NCBI GenBank assembly: GCA_020630435.1
Contig: JAHDBJ010000012.1
Coordinates: forward strand, 62,001-126,000
DNA: 64,000 bases
DNA from: Saprospiraceae bacterium
GTDB taxonomy: Bacteria > Bacteroidota > Bacteroidia > Chitinophagales > Saprospiraceae
Direction of reading: 5' to 3'
The translations under genes and the position numbers were made by a program. Position 1 is the stretch's first letter, and each line of letters opens with the position of its first letter. Positions 18,028 through 26,465 of the stretch are shown here, piece by piece. The notes below the pieces were generated by a model. The model saw nothing but the letters and a program-made list of their open reading frames with translations, did not search any database and was not told the origin of the DNA.

Positions 18028-19386
18028 ATGAGAATTCACTTAATCGCTATAGGAGGAGCGGCAATGCACAATTTGGCGATTGCCCTAAAAGAAAATGGAC
18101 ATGATGTTTCAGGATCGGATGATGAAATATACGATCCTTCTAGGAGTCGGTTAGAAAAAAATGGATTATTACCTGCACAGTTTGGTTGGGATGAGAATCG
18201 AATTTCTGAAGAGTTGGATATTATTATTCTTGGAATGCATGCTAGAAAAGATAATCCTGAATTGCTCAAAGCGCAAGCTTTAAAGTTGAGGATCTATTCC
18301 TACCCCGAATATGTATATAATGCTTCAAAAGATAAAAAACGAATTGTAATAGGCGGAAGTCATGGGAAGACGACGACAACTTCTATGATAATGCACGTAA
18401 TGCAATATCACAAAATGAATTTTGACTATTTAGTAGGAGCATCGATCGAAGGTTTTGAAAATATGGTGCGCTTATCCGATGCACCAATTATTGTGATAGA
18501 AGGTGATGAGTATTTATCGTCTCCAATAGACTTGCGGTCTAAGTTTTTGCATTATCATCCGCATACTGCTATCCTAACAGGAGTTGCTTGGGATCATATT
18601 AATGTCTTTCCTACCTTTGAAGACTATGTCAAACAGTTTGAAAAATTTGTAGCTTCTATAGATAAAGAAGGAGATTTATTTTATTATAAAAATGATATTT
18701 ATTTAGAAAAAATAGTTCGAGGTACGGAAATACCTAAAAACACTAAAAGTTATGGACTTCCTGAATATACTCTTAAAGCTAATCAAGTATTTTTAAATGT
18801 AGCTACTACAGCTTATGGCTTGAGTATATTTGGACAGCATAATCTAGAAAATTTGGAAGCTGCAAGGTTGGTTTGTGCGGAATACGGTATCGATTCAAAA
18901 TCGTTTGCTGAGGCAATACAACATTTTAAGGGAGCAGCGAAAAGACTACAAAGAATAGGAGGAAATGAGCAAGGAGAGCTATATATTGACTTTGCACATG
19001 CGCCTTCAAAAGTTAAAGCGACAACACAAGCCCTTAAAATAACAAATGAAAATTGCCTGCTTACAGCCTGTGTAGAACTACATACATTCAGTAGTTTAAA
19101 TAAAGTATTTTTACCTCAATATAAGGGTAGCTTAGAACAGGCAGATCAAGCGATTGTCTTCTTTAATGAACATACATTGAAGATGAAAAAATTAGAACCT
19201 ATAACATCAACAGAAATCATTGAGGCATTTGACCACCCCAATTTATTCGTTTTTACAGATAAAGAAACGTTGAAACAACATCTTTTAGAGCAAAAATGGG
19301 AAAAACACAATTTATTAATGATGAGTTCGGGAAATTTTAGGGGACTTGATTTTTTAAAACTTTGTAATACTATTTTTTCTGCTTAA
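18028..19386 (+). CDS. mpl: UDP-N-acetylmuramate:L-alanyl-gamma-D-glutamyl-meso-diaminopimelate ligase
   Basis: A 452-residue Mur ligase. The N-terminal Rossmann motif HLIAIGGAAMHNLAIALKEN followed by HDVSGSDDEIYDPSRSRLEK is typical of Mpl/MurC. The ATP loop is GGSHGKTTTTSMIMH and the catalytic middle domain has VIEGDEYLSSPIDLRSKFLH and LTGVAWDHINVFPTFEDYVK. GAAKRLQRI and DFAHAPSKVKATTQAL begin the C-terminal domain. The Mpl-type NLAIALK after GGAAMH and the DHINVFPT segment separate it from MurC. It recycles murein tripeptide onto UDP-MurNAc in the cytoplasm. It is followed 198 bp later by a histidine kinase with no evident functional link. Confidence 0.93.
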   Translation: MRIHLIAIGGAAMHNLAIALKENGHDVSGSDDEIYDPSRSRLEKNGLLPAQFGWDENRISEELDIIILGMHARKDNPELLKAQALKLRIYSYPEYVYNASKDKKRIVIGGSHGKTTTTSMIMHVMQYHKMNFDYLVGASIEGFENMVRLSDAPIIVIEGDEYLSSPIDLRSKFLHYHPHTAILTGVAWDHINVFPTFEDYVKQFEKFVASIDKEGDLFYYKNDIYLEKIVRGTEIPKNTKSYGLPEYTLKANQVFLNVATTAYGLSIFGQHNLENLEAARLVCAEYGIDSKSFAEAIQHFKGAAKRLQRIGGNEQGELYIDFAHAPSKVKATTQALKITNENCLLTACVELHTFSSLNKVFLPQYKGSLEQADQAIVFFNEHTLKMKKLEPITSTEIIEAFDHPNLFVFTDKETLKQHLLEQKWEKHNLLMMSSGNFRGLDFLKLCNTIFSA

Positions 19387-19584
19387 TTTTATAACATTGG
19401 AAAATTGGATTGAAATTTGTTATAAAAAAATAATCAAATATATTTTTATGTAAATATATTAGGCAGCTAGAAAATACCATTTTAAAAAAACAATATTTCT
19501 TATCCCTTTTCTCCTTTCAACACAAGACAAACACTAGGAACAATACTTATATTCTGATAGAAAACTGAAATATTACAAATATTG

Positions 19585-22161
19585 ATGAATGTCCTACAAC
19601 ATAAAATAGTAATAGTCTTTTTCCTTTCGATGTATACCTTTTGCAATACATCAAGTGCTAATCAATTAATTGATAGTTTGGAAACTGTATTGAGAAAATC
19701 TTCTAAAGAAGAAAAAGTAGATATACTGAATACTTTGTCAGGTATATATGTACTGAATAAAAAGACAGTAGAAAAGGCAAGAAACTATGCATTAGAAGCA
19801 GAGAAGCTAGCTAGAGGATTTGTTTATAATAAAGGCTTAGCTAATGCTATAGATAATCAAGGCTATGTATACCAGTTTAAACAGGATTATACCAATGCAC
19901 ATGAACGTTTTATTGCTGCCTTAAAACTAAGAACTGCCGAGCAAGATAAAACGGGTGAAGCAGCATCAAAGAATAATATTGGCCGTATTTTTTATTTACA
20001 AGAAGATTATAAAACGGCCGAAAAACAATTGGAAGAAGCGCTAAATTTAAGAAAGGAACTAGGAGATAAAAAAGGTCAGGCAGAAACTTATCAGAATCTG
20101 GGGGATATATTTATTGCTGAAAAGCGTTATTACCGATATGCTGATGAAAATTATACCAATGCTCTAGAATTACAATTGCAATTGGGAGATATGGAAAAAG
20201 CAGCTAAAATATCCAGCCAAATCGGTGATCTCAATTTTGATATGAAGCATTTTGATAATGCAGAAGTTTCTTATGAACACGCACTAGGAATTAACAGAGA
20301 TAGAAATGATCAAGCTAATATTGCTAAAAATTATAATAGCCTTGGAAATGTTAATTTAGCACAGTCTTATACAGAAGAAGCGGTAGAAAACTATAAAAAT
20401 GCCCTTTCTTTACGCCAACAATTAAAAGATACCTTAGGACAAGCCGAAACACTTAAAAATTTAGGCTTAACCTATTTAGATGCCAAGAAGAAGCGAGTAG
20501 CGATCGATTATTTTAAACAGAGTAGTGATTTGTTATTTGCTTTTCCTGCCAAAAAAGGAACACCAACAATTTTAAAAGAAATTGCAGATGCCTATAAGTC
20601 AATGGGAGAAACAGACTTAGCTTTAGAGAATTTGACGGCTTATGCACAACATAGAGAACAGGTTTTAAACCAAGAAAAGATTAATGCCTCCATTGACTTA
20701 CAGACAAAGTATGAATCGCAATTCCAAGCTAATGAGCTTAAAACACAAAATGAAGTCTTACAAAAAGAAAAAAGGACAAATCGCCTAATCCGATCCTTTT
20801 TATTGGCAATTCTAGGTTTAATAGGAATACTTGCTTTAGTATTATTTAATAGTAACCGCCGTAAGAAAAAAGCGAATGAACTTTTGACGGCTAAGAATAA
20901 TGAGATTGAAAATAAAAATCTTGAAATTCAAGATAAAAATAATGAATTAGATGGACTGAATCGTAAGTTGGTCAATGAGATGGCGGAGAGGGAGTCTATT
21001 GAACAGTCGTCTTTTGCGAGAGATAGATTCTTAGCAACAATGAGCCATGAAATGCGAACACCTATGAATATCATAAGTGGTTTAACGCATTTATTATTAA
21101 ATGAAAACCCAAGACCTGATCAAGTAGAACACTTGAGAACGCTTCAATTTTCAGCCAATAATCTTGTAGTCTTTATTAATGATGTTCTGGACTTTTCAAA
21201 AATTGAAGCAGGTAAACTTAGTTTTGATAATATTGCCTTCGAATCAAAGAATGTATTTGGTGAAATCAAGGAGCGTTTTTCATTAGCTGCTAAAGATAAG
21301 AAGTTAGATTTTGAGATCGATTATGACGAAAAACTTCCTTTAAAGCTACTAGGCGATCCAACAAGACTAAATCAAGTAATGACCAATTTAGTCAGTAATG
21401 CCATTAAGTATACCGATAAAGGGAGTATTAAATTAGATGTGAGTGTTCACGAATTATTTAAAGATGATATTACATTACTCGTTTCGGTTGAAGATACAGG
21501 TCGAGGGATTGAACAAGAAAAATTAGATGAGATGTTCAAGAAGTTTTCACGCTCATCAGAAGATATTTTTGAAGGCTATGGTGGTTCGGGCTTAGGTTTG
21601 GCAATAACGAAGCGTCTAGTGGATTTGCAAAATGGAAAAATAGAAGCAAAAAGCACTATAGGAAAAGGAACGAGCTTTAAAGTTTACCTTCCGTATAAAC
21701 TTGTTGACAAATCTAAAATAGAAGTTGCAAAAGTGACAAAAGAAGAAAAAAAGTCAACGAATTATACTCATCTAGAAGGACATAAGATATTACTAGTAGA
21801 AGATAATAAAATCAACCAACTGGTAGTCGCCAAAATGTTGAAAAAACTAGGAGTATTGGTTACTACAGCTAATAATGGTCAAGAGGCACTAGAAGCCTTT
21901 AATGAAAATTACTTTGATTTGGTGTTGATGGACATACAAATGCCCATTATGGACGGTTATCGTGCAACTGCTGAAATTAGAAAGTCCATTGACACTCGAA
22001 AACGAGATGTTCCAATTATCGCTTTGACAGCTTCAGCCTTTTTGACAGAAAAGGAAAAAGCCAAATTATTCGGAATGAATGATCATGTAGGTAAACCATT
22101 CGGTCCTGATGATTTACTAGGCAAAATTAGCCATTGTTTAACGACGGCTAAGATAGAGTAG
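19585..22161 (+). CDS. TPR-containing hybrid histidine kinase
   Basis: An 858-residue hybrid sensor kinase. A signal peptide (MNVLQHKIVIVFFLSMYTFC) is followed by about eight TPR units (residues 30-370, such as AASKNNIGRIFYLQEDYKTA and AKNYNSLGNVNLAQSYTEEA) in the periplasm. A transmembrane helix spans about 401-421 and a coiled coil follows. The HisKA domain has FLATMSHEMRTPMN with phospho-His488. HATPase motifs are NLVSNAIKYTDKG, VEDTGRGIEQ and GGSGLGLAITKRLVDL. A C-terminal receiver domain has LLVEDNKINQ and LVLMDIQMPIMDGYRA with Asp783. No output regulator is adjacent. ATG at 19585 is chosen over the TTG at 19582. TPR kinases of this type are common in Bacteroidota; the signal is unknown. 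Confidence 0.93.
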   Translation: MNVLQHKIVIVFFLSMYTFCNTSSANQLIDSLETVLRKSSKEEKVDILNTLSGIYVLNKKTVEKARNYALEAEKLARGFVYNKGLANAIDNQGYVYQFKQDYTNAHERFIAALKLRTAEQDKTGEAASKNNIGRIFYLQEDYKTAEKQLEEALNLRKELGDKKGQAETYQNLGDIFIAEKRYYRYADENYTNALELQLQLGDMEKAAKISSQIGDLNFDMKHFDNAEVSYEHALGINRDRNDQANIAKNYNSLGNVNLAQSYTEEAVENYKNALSLRQQLKDTLGQAETLKNLGLTYLDAKKKRVAIDYFKQSSDLLFAFPAKKGTPTILKEIADAYKSMGETDLALENLTAYAQHREQVLNQEKINASIDLQTKYESQFQANELKTQNEVLQKEKRTNRLIRSFLLAILGLIGILALVLFNSNRRKKKANELLTAKNNEIENKNLEIQDKNNELDGLNRKLVNEMAERESIEQSSFARDRFLATMSHEMRTPMNIISGLTHLLLNENPRPDQVEHLRTLQFSANNLVVFINDVLDFSKIEAGKLSFDNIAFESKNVFGEIKERFSLAAKDKKLDFEIDYDEKLPLKLLGDPTRLNQVMTNLVSNAIKYTDKGSIKLDVSVHELFKDDITLLVSVEDTGRGIEQEKLDEMFKKFSRSSEDIFEGYGGSGLGLAITKRLVDLQNGKIEAKSTIGKGTSFKVYLPYKLVDKSKIEVAKVTKEEKKSTNYTHLEGHKILLVEDNKINQLVVAKMLKKLGVLVTTANNGQEALEAFNENYFDLVLMDIQMPIMDGYRATAEIRKSIDTRKRDVPIIALTASAFLTEKEKAKLFGMNDHVGKPFGPDDLLGKISHCLTTAKIE

Positions 22162-22189
22162 GGGGATTTATATAGACATTTACAAATAA

Positions 22190-23443
22190 TCATCTTTTAA
22201 ATAAATCCTTTTTGTGTTTTTCAAAGAGTCTGATTATATTATCAATTGACTTATATTCTATAATTCTTGCGTTTGGGTGTTCAAATGTTCTTAATAAATA
22301 AGGAAGATCGTTCCTATCTTTTACAAAAACGATGCAACTTTTTTTAGTTCCTAATGCCCAACCGAGTTCGACAAGAACAGATGATAGAAGTTTGGTTGGA
22401 TAAATAAGAATAAACTTATCTAAATAGTCTATCATATATGTCGCTTTACTAAAAGAAATAGAGGGATAATCAAAATGCTCAATTGTTTCCTTATCAGAGC
22501 CGGCAAAATACACATCACAGTTAAATATTTCTTTCAATTTTTTAGCTAGCAAAATGATTTCTTTTCTAAAACTTTCATAATTTGAAACTGTACTCATAGG
22601 AGCAGAGATGAAAATTCCTTTCTTAGGTTTGGTAGGTCTTAGGTTTTGCTTTTTTTGTTCTTGGCGAATAAAGAATTCCTTTAGATCTTTTTGGTCAAAA
22701 ATCCCAGTAGTGACTTTCAAGTAGTTTTTCTCTTTCTGAATTAAAAAACGTTTGATATTTGCATCTAAACCTTCGAATTCTTTTGTACCTATTTTAAACA
22801 TTTTGGAAGTAAGATCTAAATCGGCAGCTTTATCTAATGAGCCAATGCTTTCGAGTACAAGAACACCTGCTACCAATGCACCTTTTTTATCAATATTAGA
22901 ATATTGACCAATTGCAATAGGGGGTATTTTTTCAGGACTAATAATGAAATTCATATATAAATTCTTCTCTCCTGTGTTAAGGGTGCGAAGTGTGAAAATT
23001 AAATGTTGACCTACAGGGTGAATATTAAATTCTCCTAGGTAGTCTGTGCTGAGCCTACTTTTAACATTCTTTATTTTTACGGTTTTATTTGAATTTCCGA
23101 TAGTTACTACTGCTCTTGAAATGCAATGCGTTTTGGTTTCAATATCTTCATCAAAAAAATACAAGTAGAATACTTGATTTAGATATAAGGCTAGTTTAGG
23201 ATCAGCAATAAGTTCTATAGAGCCTTCATTTTTACAAAAAGCGATGTACTCTTTAAGGTATTTAAGTAGCTTTTGGTATTTCAGGTCATCTGTATCGTGA
23301 GATTTTTTGATAATAGAAATCGAGGGAGTAGAATAACCTATTACATTATAGGTCGTTTTAATCCATTCACTTAAATCTGCTGCAGTTTTGCCATATTCAT
23401 TTTTTAATAGTTCAAGTGTGTTTGTCAATTTATCATTTAGCAT
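22190..23443 (-). CDS. Protein with C-terminal TIR/deoxyribosyltransferase-like domain
   Basis: A 417-residue cytoplasmic protein. Residues 1-95 are helical (AADLSEWIKTTYNVIGYSTP, KLLKYLKEYIAFCKNE). Residues 105-235 are beta-rich (ISRAVVTIGNSNKTVKI, HPVGQHLIFTLRTLNTGEKN, YMNFIISPEKIPPIAIGQYS). Residues 272-415 show a Rossmann-like domain starting with KKGIFISAPMSTVSNYESFR and containing SSVLVELGWALGTKKSCIVF, with Glu359 where TIR NADases and nucleoside deoxyribosyltransferases have the catalytic Glu. That order (ligand-type domain then TIR-like domain) suggests an inducible NAD+ or nucleotide hydrolase, as in bacterial defence proteins. The assignment rests on motif resemblance only. The gene stands alone behind a 1.1 kb noncoding region. 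Confidence 0.55.
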   Translation of the reverse strand: MLNDKLTNTLELLKNEYGKTAADLSEWIKTTYNVIGYSTPSISIIKKSHDTDDLKYQKLLKYLKEYIAFCKNEGSIELIADPKLALYLNQVFYLYFFDEDIETKTHCISRAVVTIGNSNKTVKIKNVKSRLSTDYLGEFNIHPVGQHLIFTLRTLNTGEKNLYMNFIISPEKIPPIAIGQYSNIDKKGALVAGVLVLESIGSLDKAADLDLTSKMFKIGTKEFEGLDANIKRFLIQKEKNYLKVTTGIFDQKDLKEFFIRQEQKKQNLRPTKPKKGIFISAPMSTVSNYESFRKEIILLAKKLKEIFNCDVYFAGSDKETIEHFDYPSISFSKATYMIDYLDKFILIYPTKLLSSVLVELGWALGTKKSCIVFVKDRNDLPYLLRTFEHPNARIIEYKSIDNIIRLFEKHKKDLFKR

Positions 23444-23691
23444 AAAAATATTTGGGTTTGAGTAAATTTTATAAAATTTAATAAATTGATTCAGTCTATT
23501 GATAAAATATATGAATTAATTTAAATTTGTAAGTAGATGAGTTATATGAAAGAGAAAACTACAAAATCCCTTTAAGAACTAACGTTAAACATAAAAAAGC
23601 AATATAAGTATTATTTAGTGATTTTATGAACTACGATTATGGGAAATATTGCAGAAAATTTAGTGGTGACTAAATAACTAGATTGAGGAAT

Positions 23692-23730
23692 AAAAAATCC
23701 CACAACTCCTATAGATAGGAACTTGTGGGA
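23692..23730 (-). terminator. Intrinsic terminator hairpin of the candidate small RNA
   Basis: Minus strand: TCCCACAA (23730-23723), then TCCTAT and its partner ATAGGA around a two-base loop, then TTGTGGGA (23705-23698), then TTTTTT. The stem is 14 bp with one small internal bulge. Confidence 0.7.
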
Positions 23731-23748
23731 AATATATAAATTAGTAAC
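23721..23748. repeat. Direct repeat copy 1 (28 bp)
   Basis: An exact 28-bp match to 24295-24322; with one mismatch the match extends left to 35 bp (23714 and 24288). This copy includes the 5' arm (in minus-strand sense) of the terminator hairpin. Confidence 0.8.
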
Positions 23749-23825
23749 TTCTTATGTCGGATTTGTAAGGCTCTGATTATTAGATTTTTACAACTAGAAT
23801 CAGTATAAGGTTTTGTGAGCGAGTG

Positions 23826-23856
23826 CAAAGATAGGGTTATAGTTTACATTTACAAA
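23826..23856 (-). promoter_or_regulatory. Consensus Bacteroidota promoter
   Basis: Minus strand: TTTG (23856-23853), exactly 19 nt, TATCTTTG (23833-23826). This is the best promoter match in the window and drives transcription towards the TIR-like gene. Confidence 0.7.
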
Positions 23857-24236
23857 ATACGTTCCAGTTTTGGAAACAATATATAATTGTGTTTTATCTT
23901 TTATTATAAAAATTAAATTTTATATAAATAAAGTTAAGTGAATTTAAATAAGTTTAATGGAATTAATTAGCAAAATATATATAAAGATAGACTGCAATTA
24001 ATATATTTTTTTTAAGCCAAACAAATTTTAATGAAAAAAATAATATTTTTTAACATTTCATTCTTTTTTCTAAAATTTTATATCTAAATTGCGTTTTAAA
24101 TTATGTTTATTAAAAAATTAAATATTAGTGAATTCTAAAATAAGGCATATAATAATATGTGGGTTTATCTCTACATATCTACAAAGATTAGATAATTGAC
24201 AATACTTTTGTTTTATACATATATAAATAAAATAAT

Positions 24237-24272
24237 AGCCTTGTCATAAATATGATGGGGCTTTTTTAATGA
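24237..24272 (+). terminator. Terminator-like hairpin, no obvious gene upstream
   Basis: AGCCTTGTCAT, loop AAAT, ATGATGGGGCT, then TTTTTT. The stem is 11 bp including three G-T wobbles. A TACTTTTG -7-like element at 24203-24210 lies just upstream, but no gene does. Confidence 0.45.
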
Positions 24273-24294
24273 AAATAAATTTGTTGGGATAGGC

Positions 24295-24322
24295 ACTTGT
24301 GGGAAATATATAAATTAGTAAC
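24295..24322. repeat. Direct repeat copy 2 (28 bp)
   Basis: An exact 28-bp match to 23721-23748. Here the second hairpin arm is missing; instead GGATAGGCACTT (24287-24298) can pair, with one mismatch, with AAGTTCCTATCC (about 24340-24352). Confidence 0.75.
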
Positions 24323-24370
24323 ACAATTCTTTCCTTTTTAAGTTCCTATCCTTTCAAATTTTCATGATTA

Positions 24371-24390
24371 CTCCTTATATATTTAAGGAG
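24371..24390. repeat. Short inverted repeat upstream of the envelope trio
   Basis: CTCCTTA (24371-24377) and TAAGGAG (24384-24390) around a 6-nt loop. A possible operator or small hairpin in the leader of the following operon. Confidence 0.3.
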
Positions 24391-24575
24391 ATGGTTTATG
24401 TCATTCTTATGGCACTTTAGATTGGTATGAAGTTATAAATACTTCCTCTACAACACTCATACGTATGTTCAAACAGATTGAATTTAACAAGGATAATTCC
24501 CTTTGTTGAATAGCCAGACGATTGCTATAACCTATGCTTGGAATCTATTTTGTAAACCTATTAAAACTATTTACG

Positions 24576-25406
24576 ATGCTTAAAAAGATAACTTATATTC
24601 TCTTGTTTACATTTATTGCTACTCTAGCAGTGATATTTTGGGATATTCTTCGACCAGAAGAAAAAGAACCAAATTTTTCACCTGTACCTGAAGTAGATAT
24701 AAGAGTAGAAGAAGAAGAAAAAACAAAAAATGCACGCATCAATGCTGCAATTGGTGCTATTGAAAAACAACCTCCTGTTAATCAAGATAAAGACTATGTC
24801 CAAATCTTAGGAGAACTGAAACAGTTTTTGAAAACACCTAATCTGAATATTGATGGATTAATATCTGCAAACAAAAAAATCACATCCTATCATGCTCAAA
24901 AAGGGAAGAAATCAGCCAACCTAGCAAAAATCCAAAATATCATTGTGACGGTATTGGATTCAGGAGAGGATTTTTGGTCTGAAGAGAAAGAGAAAGAAAT
25001 AAAAGATGCAATTGCAGATGCTTTAATTCGAGAATTAAATGCTCCTGCTGTTGAAGCTCCGACTAAGGATGAACCGAAAAGTCCAACTGCTAGTATTGAG
25101 AAAGAAGAGCGAAAAAATAAAGCTCTTCAGGTAGGACAAGAGCATATCCAGCATCTAAGCACTCAAATATTTAAAATACGAAGTGATATTTCTTATCAAG
25201 CAAGCAGAAGCAAGGACACATTTAATCTTGCTCGGAAGATACCTCCTCTCGAACGGGATATTTACCGTACTAAAGATGATTTGGAAAATATACGATTAGC
25301 CGAACGACAATATACAAATGGGATAATCAGCCTAGATAGATACAATGAAACTATTGAGAAAAGAATAAATCGAATTGTTAAAAGAGCAAAACCAATATCA
25401 TTATGA
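24576..25406 (+). CDS. Membrane-anchored protein with EAD11-like C-terminus
   Basis: A protein of about 276 residues starting MLKKITYILLFTFIATLAVI, a single N-terminal transmembrane anchor. An acidic linker (VDIRVEEEEKTKNA) and a helical middle with a Pro/Lys-rich spacer (PTKDEPKSPTASIEKEER) follow. The C-terminal helices end AERQYTNGIISLDRYNETIE, which has the same ER-x6-IS-x3-Y spacing as the EAD11 domain of the adaptor at 14217. An EAD11-like interaction domain is therefore possible. An upstream in-frame ATG at 24534 would add 14 residues. It overlaps the next gene by 4 bp (ATGA), showing co-translation. Function unknown. Confidence 0.7.
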   Translation: MLKKITYILLFTFIATLAVIFWDILRPEEKEPNFSPVPEVDIRVEEEEKTKNARINAAIGAIEKQPPVNQDKDYVQILGELKQFLKTPNLNIDGLISANKKITSYHAQKGKKSANLAKIQNIIVTVLDSGEDFWSEEKEKEIKDAIADALIRELNAPAVEAPTKDEPKSPTASIEKEERKNKALQVGQEHIQHLSTQIFKIRSDISYQASRSKDTFNLARKIPPLERDIYRTKDDLENIRLAERQYTNGIISLDRYNETIEKRINRIVKRAKPISL

Positions 25407-26398
25407 AAATACTATTACAAACTTGTATAGCACTATTTATTTTTGGGGGAGTAGTACAGGGACAACCGACACAATCTCCATTGAAACCTAACAGTATCTC
25501 AGTAAAAGGAGATGCTCCAATAATTGATAATATAACAGCCGAAAATGAATGGCTAAAACAAAGAATTCTTGATTTAGAGGAAAAATTAGTTAAACAAAGT
25601 CATGAAACTAAGAGATTACGAAAAAAATCTCAAAATGCATTATCAAAAATTTCTCAAATGGATACAGAAATTAAATCCAAAGCTAAGTTAACAACTGAAC
25701 TAAATTCTAAAATAAATGAATTAATGTTTCAAAATCAATTAAATGAACAATCCATTTTATCAATTCAAAGTGAAAAAAAAGTGTTTGAAACACTGTACAC
25801 AAACTCTGAAGAAATGAATGATGTCCTAAAAAATAGACTAAAGACCTATCAAAAAGACTACAATGATTTAACTAATAGAAATAGAATAATTTCTGATCAA
25901 TTAGATGAGAGTGTAAAAGAAATTGAAAGACTAGAACAAATAATTGTTTTGCAACAAAATACTATTGATAGCCAAGGAGTCGTGATTGTTTTAAAACAAG
26001 ATACTATAGATGCTCAGAAGGAAATAATTGAAAATTTGAGAACAGTAGTTGGCAAAGAGTGTTCTAATGTATCAATTATCAGAGGGAAAATGGAAATAAA
26101 ACTAGGTTCTTTCCCTAAAAGAAGAATAAAAAAGCTTTTAGTCAATGCTTGTTATAGTGAAGTAGCATCAACTGATAATACAAAGATTGCTTATTTCTAT
26201 TTGATAAAAAGAAATCCAAATGGCTCTAAAGAAACGGTTTATAGTAAGGAGTTCCCAATGCAGAAAGGAGAAGATGGTATATATAGAGGAAGTTCTACAA
26301 TAATATTAGAAAAAAGATTAGAAGATAATGCAAAATATCAATGTCTCCTGATGTACAGAGAAGGAGTCATCTTGAAAGCTGAATTCGATCAGCTTTAA
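25403..26398 (+). CDS. Exported coiled-coil protein
   Basis: A 331-residue protein with a signal peptide (MKILLQTCIALFIFGGVVQG, cleavage near GQP). Residues 45-210 are a long coiled coil rich in Glu, Lys, Gln and Leu heptads (ENEWLKQRILDLEEKLV, ISDQLDESVKEIERLEQIIV). The last 110 residues form a beta-rich domain starting MEIKLGSFPKRRIKKLLVNA. It probably sits in the periplasm and could form an oligomeric stalk. It overlaps the preceding membrane protein gene by 4 bp, so the two likely work together. No enzymatic motif is visible. Confidence 0.7.
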   Translation: MKILLQTCIALFIFGGVVQGQPTQSPLKPNSISVKGDAPIIDNITAENEWLKQRILDLEEKLVKQSHETKRLRKKSQNALSKISQMDTEIKSKAKLTTELNSKINELMFQNQLNEQSILSIQSEKKVFETLYTNSEEMNDVLKNRLKTYQKDYNDLTNRNRIISDQLDESVKEIERLEQIIVLQQNTIDSQGVVIVLKQDTIDAQKEIIENLRTVVGKECSNVSIIRGKMEIKLGSFPKRRIKKLLVNACYSEVASTDNTKIAYFYLIKRNPNGSKETVYSKEFPMQKGEDGIYRGSSTIILEKRLEDNAKYQCLLMYREGVILKAEFDQL

Positions 26399-26410
26399 AA
26401 ATTTAAAAAC

Positions 26411-26449
26411 AATCTGACCGAACTATTTAAAAAATAGTTCGGTCAGATT
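26411..26449. repeat. Perfect 18-bp inverted repeat between two genes of the envelope trio
   Basis: AATCTGACCGAACTATTT (26411-26428) and its exact complement (26432-26449) around a 3-nt loop. There is no T-run on the plus strand; TTGTTTTTAAAT follows on the minus strand. It could be a partial terminator or an mRNA processing or stability hairpin, 16 nt upstream of the next ATG. Confidence 0.65.
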
Positions 26450-26465
26450 ATAAAATATTAAAACT

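Larger units (their letters stand above)
23692..23820 (-). ncRNA. Candidate small RNA or leader RNA of about 125-130 nt
   Basis: A minus-strand transcript is bounded by an exact promoter (TTTG-N19-TATCTTTG at 23856-23826) and an intrinsic terminator hairpin followed by six T. Internally CTGATT and AATCAG (near 23800 and 23774) can pair to form a first stem. There is no start codon followed by an open frame. It may be a free small RNA, or an attenuated leader of the TIR-like gene, whose start lies 249 nt further downstream on the same strand. I do not recognise it as tmRNA, 6S or a known riboswitch. Confidence 0.55.
23444..24533. other. 1.1-kb noncoding region with structured RNA signals
   Basis: No coding frame of any length fits here. 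The region contains a consensus minus-strand promoter (23826-23856), a strong hairpin with T-run 100 nt downstream of it (23692-23730), a 28-bp exact direct repeat (23721-23748 and 24295-24322), a plus-strand terminator-like hairpin (24237-24272) and two inverted repeats (24287-24352 and 24371-24390). The remainder is extremely AT-rich. Confidence 0.6.

Noticed and set aside
24237-24272. A plus-strand RNA gene ending at the hairpin
   Set aside because: Only about 55 nt would separate the -7-like element from the hairpin, and the -7 lacks a spaced TTTG; support is insufficient.
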